DNA from: WHSW01 sp963722175
GTDB taxonomy: Bacteria > Actinomycetota > Thermoleophilia > Solirubrobacterales > 70-9
NCBI GenBank assembly: GCA_963722175.1
Contig: CAVRKA010000003.1
Span: 310,001-374,000 of the forward strand
DNA: 64,000 bases
Direction of reading: 5' to 3'
Made by a program: the position numbers and the translations under genes. Positions 50,329-59,028 of this stretch are shown one piece after another (the stretch's first letter is position 1; the number at the start of each line of letters is the position of its first letter). Below the pieces are notes generated by a model. That model was not told the origin of the DNA, ran no database searches, and saw only the letters and a list, made by a program, of their open reading frames with translations.

Positions 50329-50823
50329 ATGTCCCGCCGCTTCCTGCCACTTCTGCTCGTGATCGTGGGCGCCCTGCTGCTGCCCGCCTCGGCCGGGGCG
50401 TGGAAGTACACGTTCCAGGACTGGTTCACCGGGTCGGGCGGGTCGTTCAGCTCCGCGCACGCGACGGCGAAGAAGTGCAACGGCGGCAAGCTCGGGACCT
50501 ACAACTACCGGTCGTTCGCCCAGTCGGGCGGCGGGGACACGGAGATCTCGTTCGAGATCCTCGCCGATCTGTCGGTGCGCAAGGACTTCGGGAAGATGAA
50601 GCACGTCGAGGTCAACTACGAGCACTCCCCGAACATCCCGGAGGAGGTCGCGGCGGATGCCGCCGCCGGCCTGCTCGACTTCCACGAGACGATCTTCACC
50701 AGGTTCAAGGACAGCAAGCACCCGAAGCTGCTCTTCCGGCACGGCTCGATGTTCCTCGGCGGCGAGGAGGTCCTCGAGCCGGGAGAGGGACAGACGAAGT
50801 TCGATCCCAAGCCCGGCTGCTGA
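50329..50823 (+). CDS. Small secreted protein of unknown function
   Basis: This 164-aa protein has a classical signal peptide (FLPLLLVIVGALLLPASAGA) and a mature part starting WKYTFQDWFTGSGGSFSSAHA. The mature region has a cysteine at each end (KKCNGGK and the C-terminal PGC) and is otherwise mixed beta. No family was recognised. ATG 50329 is chosen; GTG 50323 would add two residues. It converges with the SGNH hydrolase gene. Confidence 0.7.
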   Translation: MSRRFLPLLLVIVGALLLPASAGAWKYTFQDWFTGSGGSFSSAHATAKKCNGGKLGTYNYRSFAQSGGGDTEISFEILADLSVRKDFGKMKHVEVNYEHSPNIPEEVAADAAAGLLDFHETIFTRFKDSKHPKLLFRHGSMFLGGEEVLEPGEGQTKFDPKPGC

Positions 50824-50835
50824 GCCGGGGCGTCC

Positions 50836-52002
50836 TCAGGGAATCGAGCTCAGGTACATCCCGCCCACCCCTTGGCCGGGCGTGTTGCGGCAGGCGCGAT
50901 TGCCGGTGGCGACCGCGTAGATGAGCGCGACGCACCGACCCATCGCCCGCTGCCCGTAGGCGTTGGGGTGCAGCGACTCCTGCGATTCGCCCTGGCAGCA
51001 GCCGGAGTTGAGCCAGCGGACCCACTCGCTGCCGATCTCCGACGGTCCGCCGCTCCCGACCAGTGACACGTTGCGGTGGCAGACCTCGTGCCCGTTCAGC
51101 GCGTCGCGGACGTCGAGGAACTGGACGCCCTTCTGGGCCGCGATGTCGCGCATGTTGTCGACCATGTACGGCGTCGCGGTGTTCTTCGCCCAGTCGGCAT
51201 CCGCGTTCCAGAACGGGCAGCCGCCCTCGCTGAGCCGCGACCAGCCGCTCTCCGGGTAGCGGATGTCGGCGCCGACCGGGATCGGCGACGTGTATCCCAT
51301 CGCCACGAACCGGTACTGCGAGGTCGTGTAGCCGGCGGCGGCCATGACGGCGCGCACCTCGTCGATCGCCTTCGCGAACCCGGCCCGGGCGGCCGGCATC
51401 GCCGCCTCCATCTCCGCCTGCTCCTGCGGATGACAGTAATGCGGGTCGTCGGCGGAGCTGGTCGACCAGGCGACCGTGCAGTCGATCACGTGGTCAGAGA
51501 AGCCGAGGTCGTTGGCGCTGATCGTGAGGACGACGAGCTTGACGTCGTTCTGCTGGGCGATCGTCGCCAGCTGGTCGGCCTGCGGCGGCTCGCCCTTGTA
51601 GCTCTGGCCGCCCGCGGCCGCGCGCCAGATGTTCTTGGTCTGAGCACCCGAGCAGGCGATGTTGATCCGCTGGCTGACGGCGATCGAGGCGCTGGCGATC
51701 GGGGCGACGTCGGAGCGATCGCAGTCGTTGTCGAACGAGGCGCCGTAGACGCGGCGGGCGTCGTAGCTGCAGTCCCCGTACCAGGTGCAGTCGTAGGCGG
51801 CGCGATCGGTCCCGTTCCGGGTTCCGTAGGGAGTCAGCGCGTTGCCCTGCCAGCGGCCGGCCTCGCCGGAGATGAAGCTGTCTCCGAGCGAGACGCTCGC
51901 CGTGGTCGGCGAGCCGGGGCTCGCGCCCGCGATCGCCGCGGTCAACGCCAGCGCCAGCGCGCAGACGATCATCACCAGGCCCCCCCGCTTGGCTGCGGTC
52001 AT
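50836..52002 (-). CDS. Secreted SGNH/GDSL-type hydrolase
   Basis: This 388-aa protein has a signal peptide (MIVCALALALTAAIAGA). Block I is SLGDSFISGEAGRW with the catalytic Ser, block III is VLTISANDLGFSD with Gly-x-Asn-type SAND, and block V SLHPNAYGQRAMG holds the catalytic His. It resembles secreted actinobacterial esterases and lipases. The mature protein has at least twelve cysteines (e.g. DCTWYGDC, SGCC), implying several disulfides. Natural substrate unknown. Confidence 0.88.
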   Translation of the reverse strand: MTAAKRGGLVMIVCALALALTAAIAGASPGSPTTASVSLGDSFISGEAGRWQGNALTPYGTRNGTDRAAYDCTWYGDCSYDARRVYGASFDNDCDRSDVAPIASASIAVSQRINIACSGAQTKNIWRAAAGGQSYKGEPPQADQLATIAQQNDVKLVVLTISANDLGFSDHVIDCTVAWSTSSADDPHYCHPQEQAEMEAAMPAARAGFAKAIDEVRAVMAAAGYTTSQYRFVAMGYTSPIPVGADIRYPESGWSRLSEGGCPFWNADADWAKNTATPYMVDNMRDIAAQKGVQFLDVRDALNGHEVCHRNVSLVGSGGPSEIGSEWVRWLNSGCCQGESQESLHPNAYGQRAMGRCVALIYAVATGNRACRNTPGQGVGGMYLSSIP

Positions 52003-52133
52003 TCTCTCCCTCTCCTGTTTGCGCGCCCCCCGACGCGAATCCCGTTGGCGCCGGGGAACCTAACGGATCGACACGGCGCCCACCGGACCATAGGATCGCC
52101 TCACATCGAACCGCGTCGAGAGGGGAGGACCAA

Positions 52134-52940
52134 ATGGAAGCTTCCGAAGCACAACAGCGCGCCCGGGCGACCTGGTCGGCCGGCGACTTCAACGAGATCG
52201 CGAAGCGGATCCAGGTGGTCGGGGACGACCTCGTCGCGCGGGTCGGCGTCGGCGCCGGCGACCGGGTGCTGGACGTCGCCTGCGGGACGGGCAACGCGAC
52301 CATCCCGGCGGCCGCCGCGGGCGGTGTGGCGACCGGCCTCGACATCACCCCCGAGCTGCTCGAAGACGCGCGCCGCAACGCCGCCGAGGCCGGGGTCGAC
52401 GTCGAGTGGGTCGAGGGCGACGCCGAGGCGCTGCCATTCGAGGACGCGAGCTTCGACGTCGTGCTCTCGACCTTCGGCTGCATGTTCGCGCCGAATCACG
52501 GGCGGGCTGCAGCGGAGATCGCCAGGGTGCTGGCGCCCGGAGGCAGGGTGGGGATCGCCGCCTGGCGGCCCGAGGGCAACATCGGCCGCTTCTTCGCCAC
52601 CCTGTCCGGCTTCGCGCCGCCACCCCCCGAGGGCTTTCAGCCGCCACCGCTGTGGGGCGTGCGCGACCACGTGACCGAGCTCTTCGACGGCACCGGGGTC
52701 GGGCTGCGCTTCGAGGACAACGACGCGCACATGCGCTTCGGCTCGATCGACGAGATGGTCGACGAGTACACGTCGAAATTCGGGCCGATAGTGATGCTGC
52801 GCGCGGCGCTCGAGCCGGAGGGCCGCTGGCCGGAGTTCCTCGACACCCTGCGCGGGCTCTACGAGGAGGTGACCGTTCCGGAGGACGGCGGGATCGGCTT
52901 CGACGCCGCCTACCTGATCACCCTCGGCAAGAAGGACTAA
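52134..52940 (+). CDS. Class I SAM-dependent methyltransferase (UbiE-like)
   Basis: This 268-aa protein has motif I VLDVACGTGNATIPAA, motif II GLDITPELLEDARRNA, VEGDAEALPFEDASFDVVLSTFG and RVLAPGGRVGIAAWRPEG, the UbiE/methyltransferase_11 pattern. The acceptor is unknown. It has a good ribosome site (GGGGAGG) 5 nt before the ATG. Its TAA overlaps the gcvPB stop tail to tail (CTAA). Confidence 0.9.
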   Translation: MEASEAQQRARATWSAGDFNEIAKRIQVVGDDLVARVGVGAGDRVLDVACGTGNATIPAAAAGGVATGLDITPELLEDARRNAAEAGVDVEWVEGDAEALPFEDASFDVVLSTFGCMFAPNHGRAAAEIARVLAPGGRVGIAAWRPEGNIGRFFATLSGFAPPPPEGFQPPPLWGVRDHVTELFDGTGVGLRFEDNDAHMRFGSIDEMVDEYTSKFGPIVMLRAALEPEGRWPEFLDTLRGLYEEVTVPEDGGIGFDAAYLITLGKKD

Positions 52941-54484
52941 CCGAGCGGCTGCCGGATCACCGGCTTGCGGCTCGCGGCGGCCTCGTCGAGGCGGCGGACC
53001 GGGGTCGTGAACGGCGCCTGACGGAGGATCTCGGGGTCCTCCTCCGCCTCGGCGAGGATCGACTCGATCGCCTCGGCGAGCTCGTCGAGCGACTCCCGGG
53101 TCTCGGTCTCAGTCGGCTCGACCATCAGGGCCTCGTCGACCAGGAGCGGGAAGTAGATCGTCGGTGGATGGAAGCCGTAGTCGAGCAGGCGCTTGGCGAT
53201 GTCGAGCGTCTTCACCTGGAGCTCCCGCTTGGCGGGGTCGCCGGTGAGGACGAACTCGTGCATCGGGGTGCGGTCGAAGGCGAGCGGCAGGTACCTGCCG
53301 GCGCGACCCTGGCGGAGCTTGGCGAGCAGGTAGTTCGCGTTCAGCACCGCCGTCTCCGAGGCCTCGGTGAGGCCGTCGCCCCCGAGGCTCGAGATGTAGG
53401 CGTAGGAGCGCACGAAGACGCCGAAGTTGCCCTGGAAGCCGCGCAGGCGCCCGATCGACTTCGGGGCCTCGTGGTCGAGGTCGAAGGCGGGGCGGGCCCC
53501 GTTTCCGGACTCGTTGCGGACGATCCGCGGCACCGGCAGGAACGGCGCGATCCGGTCGGAGACGGCGATCGGACCGGAGCCCGGGCCCCCTCCCCCGTGG
53601 GGCTGGCTGAACGACTTGTGCAGGTTGAGGTGGACGATGTCGAAGCCCATGTCGCCGGGCCGCGTACGGCCCATGATCGCGTTCAGGTTGGCGCCGTCGT
53701 AGTAGAGCGTCCCGCCCAGCTCGTGGACGATCGCGGCGATCTCGGCGATGTTCTGGTCGAAGACCCCGAGCGTGTTCGGGTTGGTGAGCATCAGGCACGC
53801 GACGTCGTCGGTCGCCTTCGCGCGCAGGTCGTCGAGGTCGACCCCGCCCCGCTCGTCCGTCTCGACCTTGACGACCTCGTAGCCCGCCATGGTCACGGTC
53901 GCCGGGTTCGTCCCGTGCGCGGTGTCGGGCGTGAGCACCTTCGTTCGCTGCTCGCCGCGGTCCTCGTGATAGGCGCGGGTCAGCAGCAGCCCCGCGAGCT
54001 CGCCGTGCGAGCCGGCCGACGGCTGGAGGCTGACGTGCGGCAGGCCGCAGATCTCGCTGAGCGACCGCTCCAGCCGCCACATCAGCTCGAGGGCGCCCTG
54101 GGCGCGCTTCGGGTCCTGGGCGGGGTGCAGGCGGGCGTGGCCCGGAAGCGCGGCCACCTTCTCGTTGAGCCGCGGGTTGTGCTTCATCGTGCACGAGCCG
54201 AGCGGGTAGGGGCCCGTGTCGAGGTCGAAGTTGCGGCGTGAGAGCCGGTTGTAATGGCGGACGATCTCCGGCTCCGACACCTCGGGCAGCGCCGGCCCGT
54301 CGGACCGCAGGAGGTTGGCCGGGATCAGGTCGGAGAGCGGGGCCTCGGGGACACCGGCCGCCGGAAGGACCGCGGCTCGGCGGCCCGCGACCGAGCGCTC
54401 GAAGATCGTCACGGCGTGCTCGCGCTGCTGCGGCGTCTGGGTCCGGTGCTCGCGGATCGGCGGCGTGGTGGCGGGGAGGGTCAT
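52937..54484 (-). CDS. gcvPB: Glycine dehydrogenase (decarboxylating) subunit 2
   Basis: This 515-aa protein is the PLP-bearing half of the P protein: the lysine is in HLNLHKSFSQPHGGGGPG. DTGPYPLGSCTMKHNPRLNE, SLQPSAGSHGELAGL and DTAHGTNPATVTMAGYEVV are family motifs. It decarboxylates glycine onto the lipoyl arm of GcvH, together with GcvPA. The two-gene form replaces the single-chain GcvP of many bacteria. It overlaps gcvPA by 4 bp. Confidence 0.96.
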   Translation of the reverse strand: MTLPATTPPIREHRTQTPQQREHAVTIFERSVAGRRAAVLPAAGVPEAPLSDLIPANLLRSDGPALPEVSEPEIVRHYNRLSRRNFDLDTGPYPLGSCTMKHNPRLNEKVAALPGHARLHPAQDPKRAQGALELMWRLERSLSEICGLPHVSLQPSAGSHGELAGLLLTRAYHEDRGEQRTKVLTPDTAHGTNPATVTMAGYEVVKVETDERGGVDLDDLRAKATDDVACLMLTNPNTLGVFDQNIAEIAAIVHELGGTLYYDGANLNAIMGRTRPGDMGFDIVHLNLHKSFSQPHGGGGPGSGPIAVSDRIAPFLPVPRIVRNESGNGARPAFDLDHEAPKSIGRLRGFQGNFGVFVRSYAYISSLGGDGLTEASETAVLNANYLLAKLRQGRAGRYLPLAFDRTPMHEFVLTGDPAKRELQVKTLDIAKRLLDYGFHPPTIYFPLLVDEALMVEPTETETRESLDELAEAIESILAEAEEDPEILRQAPFTTPVRRLDEAAASRKPVIRQPLG

Positions 54485-55872
54485 GCGCGCGCCTCCACCC
54501 GTTGCCCGTTGCTCGCTGTCCGCTGCTCGTTGGCGCGACCGAGCGCCTCGGCCAGGCGGTCGATGTCCTCCATCGAACGCCGCTCGGTGATCGCGACCAG
54601 GAGGCCGTTCTCGTACTCAGGGTAGTCGCGCCCGAGCGGGTAACCCGCGGCGATCCCGTCGTCGGCGAGGCGGTCGAGAACCCCCTGCACGGGGGCGTCG
54701 AGCGTCACCGCGAACTCGCGGGCCACCGGCGCGTCGTGCAGGAGCTCCACCCCGTCGACGGCGGCCAGCGCCTGGCGCGCGTAGGCGGTTCGCCGGACCA
54801 GCAGCTCGCCGAGCTCGACGATGCCCCGGCGGCCGAGCCAGGCGAGGTAGATCGTCCCGGCGAGCGCGTTCAGGGCCTGGGACGTGCAGATGTTGTGGGT
54901 CGCCTTCTCGCGGCGGATGTGCTGCTCGCGCGTCTGGAGCGCGAGCACGAAGCCCCGGCGCCCGTCGGCGTCGGTGGTCTCGCCGGCGATCCGGCCCGGC
55001 ATCCGGCGCAGGTGCTCCTCGGTCGCGGCGAAGAAGCCGAACGAGGGACCGCCGAAGTCGAGCCGGTTGCCGAGCGGCTGGCCCTCGCCCACGGCGACGT
55101 CGACGCCGCACTCACCGGGCGGGCGCAGCACGCCGAGCGTGATCGCGTCGACTGAGGCGACGCAGAGCGCGCCCGCCTCGTGGGCGGCGGCCGCGAGGGC
55201 CTCGAGGTCCTCGATCGCGCCGAGGAAGTTGGGGTTCTGGACGAAGAGGGCGGCGGTCCGGTCGTCGAGCGCCGCAGCCAGCTCCCCGGCGTCGGTGAGG
55301 CCGTCGGCGATTCCCACCTCGGCCACCTCGGCCCCGAACCCCTCGGCGTAGGTGCGAAGCGCCTGCCGCGAGTGCGGGTGCAATCCACGGGAGACGACAA
55401 GCTTCGGGCACCCCTTGCGCGCCCCGAGCGCCAGGTACGCCGCCGACGCGACGGAGGACGGCCCCTCGTACAGCGAGGCGTTCGCGACCGGCAGCCCGGT
55501 CAGCTCGGAGATCGCGGTCTGGAACTCGAACATCACCTGCAGCCCACCCTGCGAGACCTCGGGCTGGTAGGGCGTGTAGGGCGTGAGGAACTCCGAGCGG
55601 GAGATGATCGCGTCCACCAAGCCCGGGACGTAATGGTCATACATCCCGGCACCGATGAAGCACGTCTCCGAGTCCGCGTTCGCGTTGCGAGCGGCGAGCC
55701 CGGCGAGCAGGTCGAAGACCTCGGTCTCCGACAGCCCGTCCGGCAGGTCGAGGGGCCGGTCGAGGCGCAGGTCGGCCGGGATGTCGGCGAACAGCTCGTC
55801 GACCGAGGAGGCGCCGATCGTTTCGAGCATCGCCGCGCGGTCGGCGTCGGTTGCGGATGTGTATCTGCTCAC
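54481..55872 (-). CDS. gcvPA: Glycine dehydrogenase (decarboxylating) subunit 1
   Basis: This 463-aa subunit has RYTSATDADRAAMLETIGASSVDELF, CFIGAGMYDHYVPGLVDAII, EFLTPYTPYQPEVSQGGLQVMFEFQT and NASLYEGPSSVASAAYLA, all GcvPA signatures. It pairs with GcvPB. It starts at GTG 55872, and TAGCCT lies 7 nt upstream, so it may have its own leaderless promoter after the terminator-like hairpin at 55925-55949. Confidence 0.96.
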   Translation of the reverse strand: MSRYTSATDADRAAMLETIGASSVDELFADIPADLRLDRPLDLPDGLSETEVFDLLAGLAARNANADSETCFIGAGMYDHYVPGLVDAIISRSEFLTPYTPYQPEVSQGGLQVMFEFQTAISELTGLPVANASLYEGPSSVASAAYLALGARKGCPKLVVSRGLHPHSRQALRTYAEGFGAEVAEVGIADGLTDAGELAAALDDRTAALFVQNPNFLGAIEDLEALAAAAHEAGALCVASVDAITLGVLRPPGECGVDVAVGEGQPLGNRLDFGGPSFGFFAATEEHLRRMPGRIAGETTDADGRRGFVLALQTREQHIRREKATHNICTSQALNALAGTIYLAWLGRRGIVELGELLVRRTAYARQALAAVDGVELLHDAPVAREFAVTLDAPVQGVLDRLADDGIAAGYPLGRDYPEYENGLLVAITERRSMEDIDRLAEALGRANEQRTASNGQRVEARA

Positions 55873-55924
55873 GTGATTGAGGCTAGCGGCCAGGGTGGAT
55901 TGTGCCCCCGGTACCGAAACGCGA

Positions 55925-55949
55925 AGGGCCGGGCGCGCGGCCCGGCCCT
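55925..55949 (-). terminator. GC-rich hairpin downstream of the secreted protein gene
   Basis: A perfect 10-bp stem (AGGGCCGGGC, loop GCGCG, GCCCGGCCCT) lies 26 bp after the stop at 55976. No strong U-tract follows on the minus strand, so it is an I-shaped terminator candidate. Confidence 0.55.
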
Positions 55950-55975
55950 CTGCGCATCACGTCCGTGCTGTGTTC

Positions 55976-56605
55976 TCAGGCGGGGCCGCTGGTCGCGCTC
56001 CCGACCACGACGCAACCGTCGAAGTCGTCGAACGTGTTCGAGTCGTCGGCGAGGAACGTGCCGCTGACGTAGGCCCCGTTCGGCTGGCTGTAGGTGAAGG
56101 TCCCGGTGCCTCGAGTCAGCCCGCTGATCACGTTCAGCGTCGCCCCGATGTCGAAGTTCGAGCTCCGAACGCCGCCCGTGGGAGGAGGCGGCGCCGCGCC
56201 CCCGTTGGTGGCGGTCGAGCCGAAGTCCGAGTTGTTGACCGAGGTCGTGGCGGAGAACTGGATGTTCCCTCCCGCGCACGCCACGCTCAACGTCAGCCCT
56301 TGGACCTGGAGGACCGTCGTCGCCCCGGTGCCGGTGGCGATCTTGGTGAACAGCTTGTGCACGGTCTGACCGCCGGTCGTCGTCGAGTTGGCCGCGGTCG
56401 TCGCGGTGTCCGCGCTCGTGGCCTTCGTCACCGTGGCCCCGCCGATCTTCGAGTCGAACACCTTCGTCGCCTGCTTCTTGGCGACGTTCTTGACGTTCTT
56501 CTTCGTCGGGTTGAACGCGATGGCCGTACCGGCGAGCGCCAGCACGAGCGCAAGCATCGAGATGAGCAGCGCCGGCGAGGGCCGGCGTCCCCTGAGCAGC
56601 TTCAA
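55976..56605 (-). CDS. Secreted or membrane-anchored protein of a lineage-expanded family
   Basis: This 209-aa protein starts RGRRPSPALLISMLALVLALAGTAIA, an uncleaved or cleavable signal segment shared with the protein at 58232-59011. A Lys-rich stretch (NPTKKNVKNVAKKQATKVF) and a Thr/Ser-rich region follow; the C-terminal half is beta-rich with two cysteines (LSVACAGG, DGCVVVG). The start is TTG 56605, 6 nt after AGGAGA. It sits between gcvH and gcvPA but carries its own terminator. Function unknown. Confidence 0.75.
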   Translation of the reverse strand: MKLLRGRRPSPALLISMLALVLALAGTAIAFNPTKKNVKNVAKKQATKVFDSKIGGATVTKATSADTATTAANSTTTGGQTVHKLFTKIATGTGATTVLQVQGLTLSVACAGGNIQFSATTSVNNSDFGSTATNGGAAPPPPTGGVRSSNFDIGATLNVISGLTRGTGTFTYSQPNGAYVSGTFLADDSNTFDDFDGCVVVGSATSGPA

Positions 56606-56669
56606 CGGAATTCTCCTAACACCTAGTGGGTGGATGTGAGACGTACCCTCTTCGCTCGGCCGCGGATTG

Positions 56670-57065
56670 TCAACCTGAAGACGAGAGCAGCTCGCGGTAG
56701 GCCGCCGCGTCGAGGAGCTGGTCGAGCTCGCCGGTGTCGCCGAGTCTGACCTTGACGAGCCAGCCCTCGCCGTAGGGGTCCTCGTTGATGTTCTCCGGCG
56801 AGTCCGAAAGGACTTCGTTGACGGCGGTGATCTCGCCCGACAGCGGCGCGATCACGTCGGAGACCGCCTTCACCGACTCCACCTCCGCGTACGCCTGGTC
56901 CTTGGTGATCGTCGATCCGACCTCGGGCGGCTCGTAGAAGACCACCTCGCCGAGCGCGTCCTGGGCGTACCAGGTGATCCCGAAGGTGGCCTCCTCGTCG
57001 TCGATGCGCGCCCAGTCGTGCTCGGCGTGGTACTTGAGGTCGTCGGGGTAGGTCTCGTCCGCCAA
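56670..57065 (-). CDS. gcvH: Glycine cleavage system H protein
   Basis: This 131-aa lipoyl carrier has the lipoylated Lys66 in AEVESVKAVSDVIAPLSGEI and the conserved HDWARIDDEEATFGITWYAQDALGE. It shuttles the aminomethyl group between the P and T proteins. The start is TTG 57065, one base after the gcvT stop. Confidence 0.96.
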   Translation of the reverse strand: MADETYPDDLKYHAEHDWARIDDEEATFGITWYAQDALGEVVFYEPPEVGSTITKDQAYAEVESVKAVSDVIAPLSGEITAVNEVLSDSPENINEDPYGEGWLVKVRLGDTGELDQLLDAAAYRELLSSSG

Positions 57066-57066
57066 T

Positions 57067-58200
57067 TCAGCGCTCCTGTGATCTCGGATCGTAGAGGGGC
57101 CTGGACTCTATGCGGGCGGCCCGCCGCTTCCCCCGCACGTCGACCACGACCTCGGTGCCCGGCTCGGCGAGGTCGGCGCGGACGTAGGCCATCCCGATCC
57201 CGCGCTCCAGGCACGGCGAGAGCGTGCCGCTGGTGACCACCCCGGCCTCGGCGCCGTCGCTCGGCGCGAGCACCGCGTTGCCCTGGCGCGGGATCCCCTT
57301 CTCCGTGAGCGCGAACGGGACGAGCTTCTCGGCCGTGCCCGCGGCGCGCGCCGCGGCGACGGCCTCGGAGCCGACGAAGCCGGTCTCCTCCTTGCAGCAC
57401 CAGCCGAGGCCCGCCTCGATCGGGTTGCGATCGGTGGAGAGGTCGTTGCCATAGAGGTGGAAGCAGACCTCGAGCCGCAGGGTGTCGCGCGCCCCGAGCC
57501 CGGCCGGCGTCGCGCCGGCCTCGAGCAGTGCCGCCCAGAGCCCGGGCGCGTCGTCAGGGGCTACCAGGACCTCCACCCCGTCCTCGCCGGTGTAGCCGGT
57601 TCCACAAACGAGCACGACTCCCGCCACGTCCTCGGCTTCGCCTCCGGGCGTGCGGGGTCTCAGGGCCAGCGCGGCGGTGTGCATCCGCGCCGGCAGGTCG
57701 CCCTCGACCAGGTCGGCGACCATCCCCCGGGCGTCGGGACCCTGGATCGCGAGCATCGCGTACTCGTCGAGGCGGTCGGCGACCTCGGCGTCGAAGCCGT
57801 CCGCGTGCTCCCGGAACCAGGCCAGGTCCCGGTCGTGGTTCGCGGCGTTGGTGACCGTCAGGTAGCGATCGTCGGCGAGCCGGTACGTGAACAGGTCGTC
57901 GAGCACGCCGCCGTCCTCGCGGCAGAGGACCGAGTACTGGGCGCCGCCGATCTCGAGCTTGGCGACGTCGTTGGAGAGCAGTCGCTGGAGGAGGGCGAGG
58001 GCGTCGGGGCCGGTGGTCTCGATCTCGCCCATGTGCGAGACGTCGAAGACCCCGCACCCGGTCCGCACCGCGACGTGCTCGGCCCCCACCCCGGCATAGG
58101 AGACCGGCATCTCCCAGCCCGCGAAGCCGACCAGCTTCGCGCCGGCGGTCCGATGGGCGTCGTAGAAGGGGGTGCGCCTGAGCGCCGCGGTCGCTTCCAC
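57067..58200 (-). CDS. gcvT: Aminomethyltransferase (glycine cleavage T protein) with a repeat-encoded insertion
   Basis: This 377-aa tetrahydrofolate-dependent enzyme releases ammonia and forms methylene-THF. KLVGFAGWEMPVSYAG, VFDVSHMGEIETTGPDAL, QYSVLCREDGGVLDDLFTYRL and GTGYTGEDGVEVLV are diagnostic, as is AGLGARDTLRLEVCFHLYGNDL. Between DLPARMHTAALA and VVLVCGTGYTG lies LRPRTPGGEAEDVAG, translated from repeat H, about eight residues longer than the usual loop. The start is GTG 58200. Confidence 0.95.
   Translation of the reverse strand: MEATAALRRTPFYDAHRTAGAKLVGFAGWEMPVSYAGVGAEHVAVRTGCGVFDVSHMGEIETTGPDALALLQRLLSNDVAKLEIGGAQYSVLCREDGGVLDDLFTYRLADDRYLTVTNAANHDRDLAWFREHADGFDAEVADRLDEYAMLAIQGPDARGMVADLVEGDLPARMHTAALALRPRTPGGEAEDVAGVVLVCGTGYTGEDGVEVLVAPDDAPGLWAALLEAGATPAGLGARDTLRLEVCFHLYGNDLSTDRNPIEAGLGWCCKEETGFVGSEAVAAARAAGTAEKLVPFALTEKGIPRQGNAVLAPSDGAEAGVVTSGTLSPCLERGIGMAYVRADLAEPGTEVVVDVRGKRRAARIESRPLYDPRSQER
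57618..57658 (-). repeat. GCGAAGC-family palindromic repeat, type 1 (locus H), inside gcvT
   Basis: Read on the minus strand: arm CCCCGCACGCCC, core GGAGGCGAAGCCGA, arm GGACGTGGCGGGAG. The tip stem is GGC/GCC instead of the CGC/GCG seen at loci D and F, a compensatory change. It is read in frame in the middle of GcvT. Confidence 0.9.
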
Positions 58201-58231
58201 GGCGCTCAGGCTATACGCCCCGCTCAGCCAC

Positions 58232-59011
58232 TCAGCCCGAGATCATGCCGCCGAACAGGCAGACGTTGCCGTCGCCGAAGGCGCCGTTCCCCGCCGGGAA
58301 CGTGCCCTGCTTGACCGCGATGTGGGTGAGGATGTGGAGGTCCGTCCCGTCGGCGCCGATCAGCACGCTCTCCGACTCGCCGACCGAACCCGCGTCGGCG
58401 ACCGTGATCGCCTGATTGTCGACCACGCGGTCGGTCTCGGCCGTGTTGGTGTCGAGCAGCGTCGCGTTGGCGGCGGGCAGGTTGCTGACCCCCTGCAGGA
58501 TCGCCCCGTTCGCGCTCGTGCGGGCGAAGACCGTGCCCCGGGTCTCCCCGGCGGTCGTATCGCGGTAGCACTTCGCGTACACGGTCAGCTGACCCTTGGT
58601 GAACAGCACCGTCTCCGGGGCCGCCCCGAGCGCCGCAGGCAGGGTCGCCGCCTCGGTCGCCGTCACCTTGACGAAGCTACCGTCGCCGATCACCTCGTAG
58701 TCGGAGATGTTCTTGTCCGAGAGGCCGTCCGCGGCGACCTTCTGCCCGGTGATCGTCGCGTCCGCGATCTGCTTCGCCTTCACGGCTCCGTCCTTGAGCC
58801 GGTTGCCCTTGATCGACTTGCCCTCGATCTGCTTCGAGGCGACCGCGCCGTCGGCGATCTTCTTCTGGGTCACAGCGCCCCTGGCGATCTCGCCGGTCTG
58901 GATCTTCTTGCTCGCCGGCACGGCGATCGCGGCGCCCGAAAGCGCCAGCACGAGCGCGACCATCGCCACGATCAGCGCGGGCGTCGGCCGCGTGCTCTTC
59001 AACGAGTTCAT
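58232..59011 (-). CDS. Paralogue of the secreted protein at 55976-56605, between ftsZ and gcvT
   Basis: This 259-aa protein starts STRPTPALIVAMVALVLALSGAAIA, matching the N-terminus of the 209-aa protein. Next is a stretch of Lys/Gly-spaced repeats (GAVTQKKIADGAVASKQIEGKSIKGNRL), which resemble short beta-hairpin or stalk repeats, then a beta-rich C-terminal domain with paired cysteines (AKCYRDT, NVCLFGG). ATG 59011 has AGGAGG 4 nt upstream. Families with this architecture are numerous in Thermoleophilia; function unknown. Confidence 0.78.
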   Translation of the reverse strand: MNSLKSTRPTPALIVAMVALVLALSGAAIAVPASKKIQTGEIARGAVTQKKIADGAVASKQIEGKSIKGNRLKDGAVKAKQIADATITGQKVAADGLSDKNISDYEVIGDGSFVKVTATEAATLPAALGAAPETVLFTKGQLTVYAKCYRDTTAGETRGTVFARTSANGAILQGVSNLPAANATLLDTNTAETDRVVDNQAITVADAGSVGESESVLIGADGTDLHILTHIAVKQGTFPAGNGAFGDGNVCLFGGMISG

Positions 59012-59028
59012 CTGTCCTCCTGGGTAAC

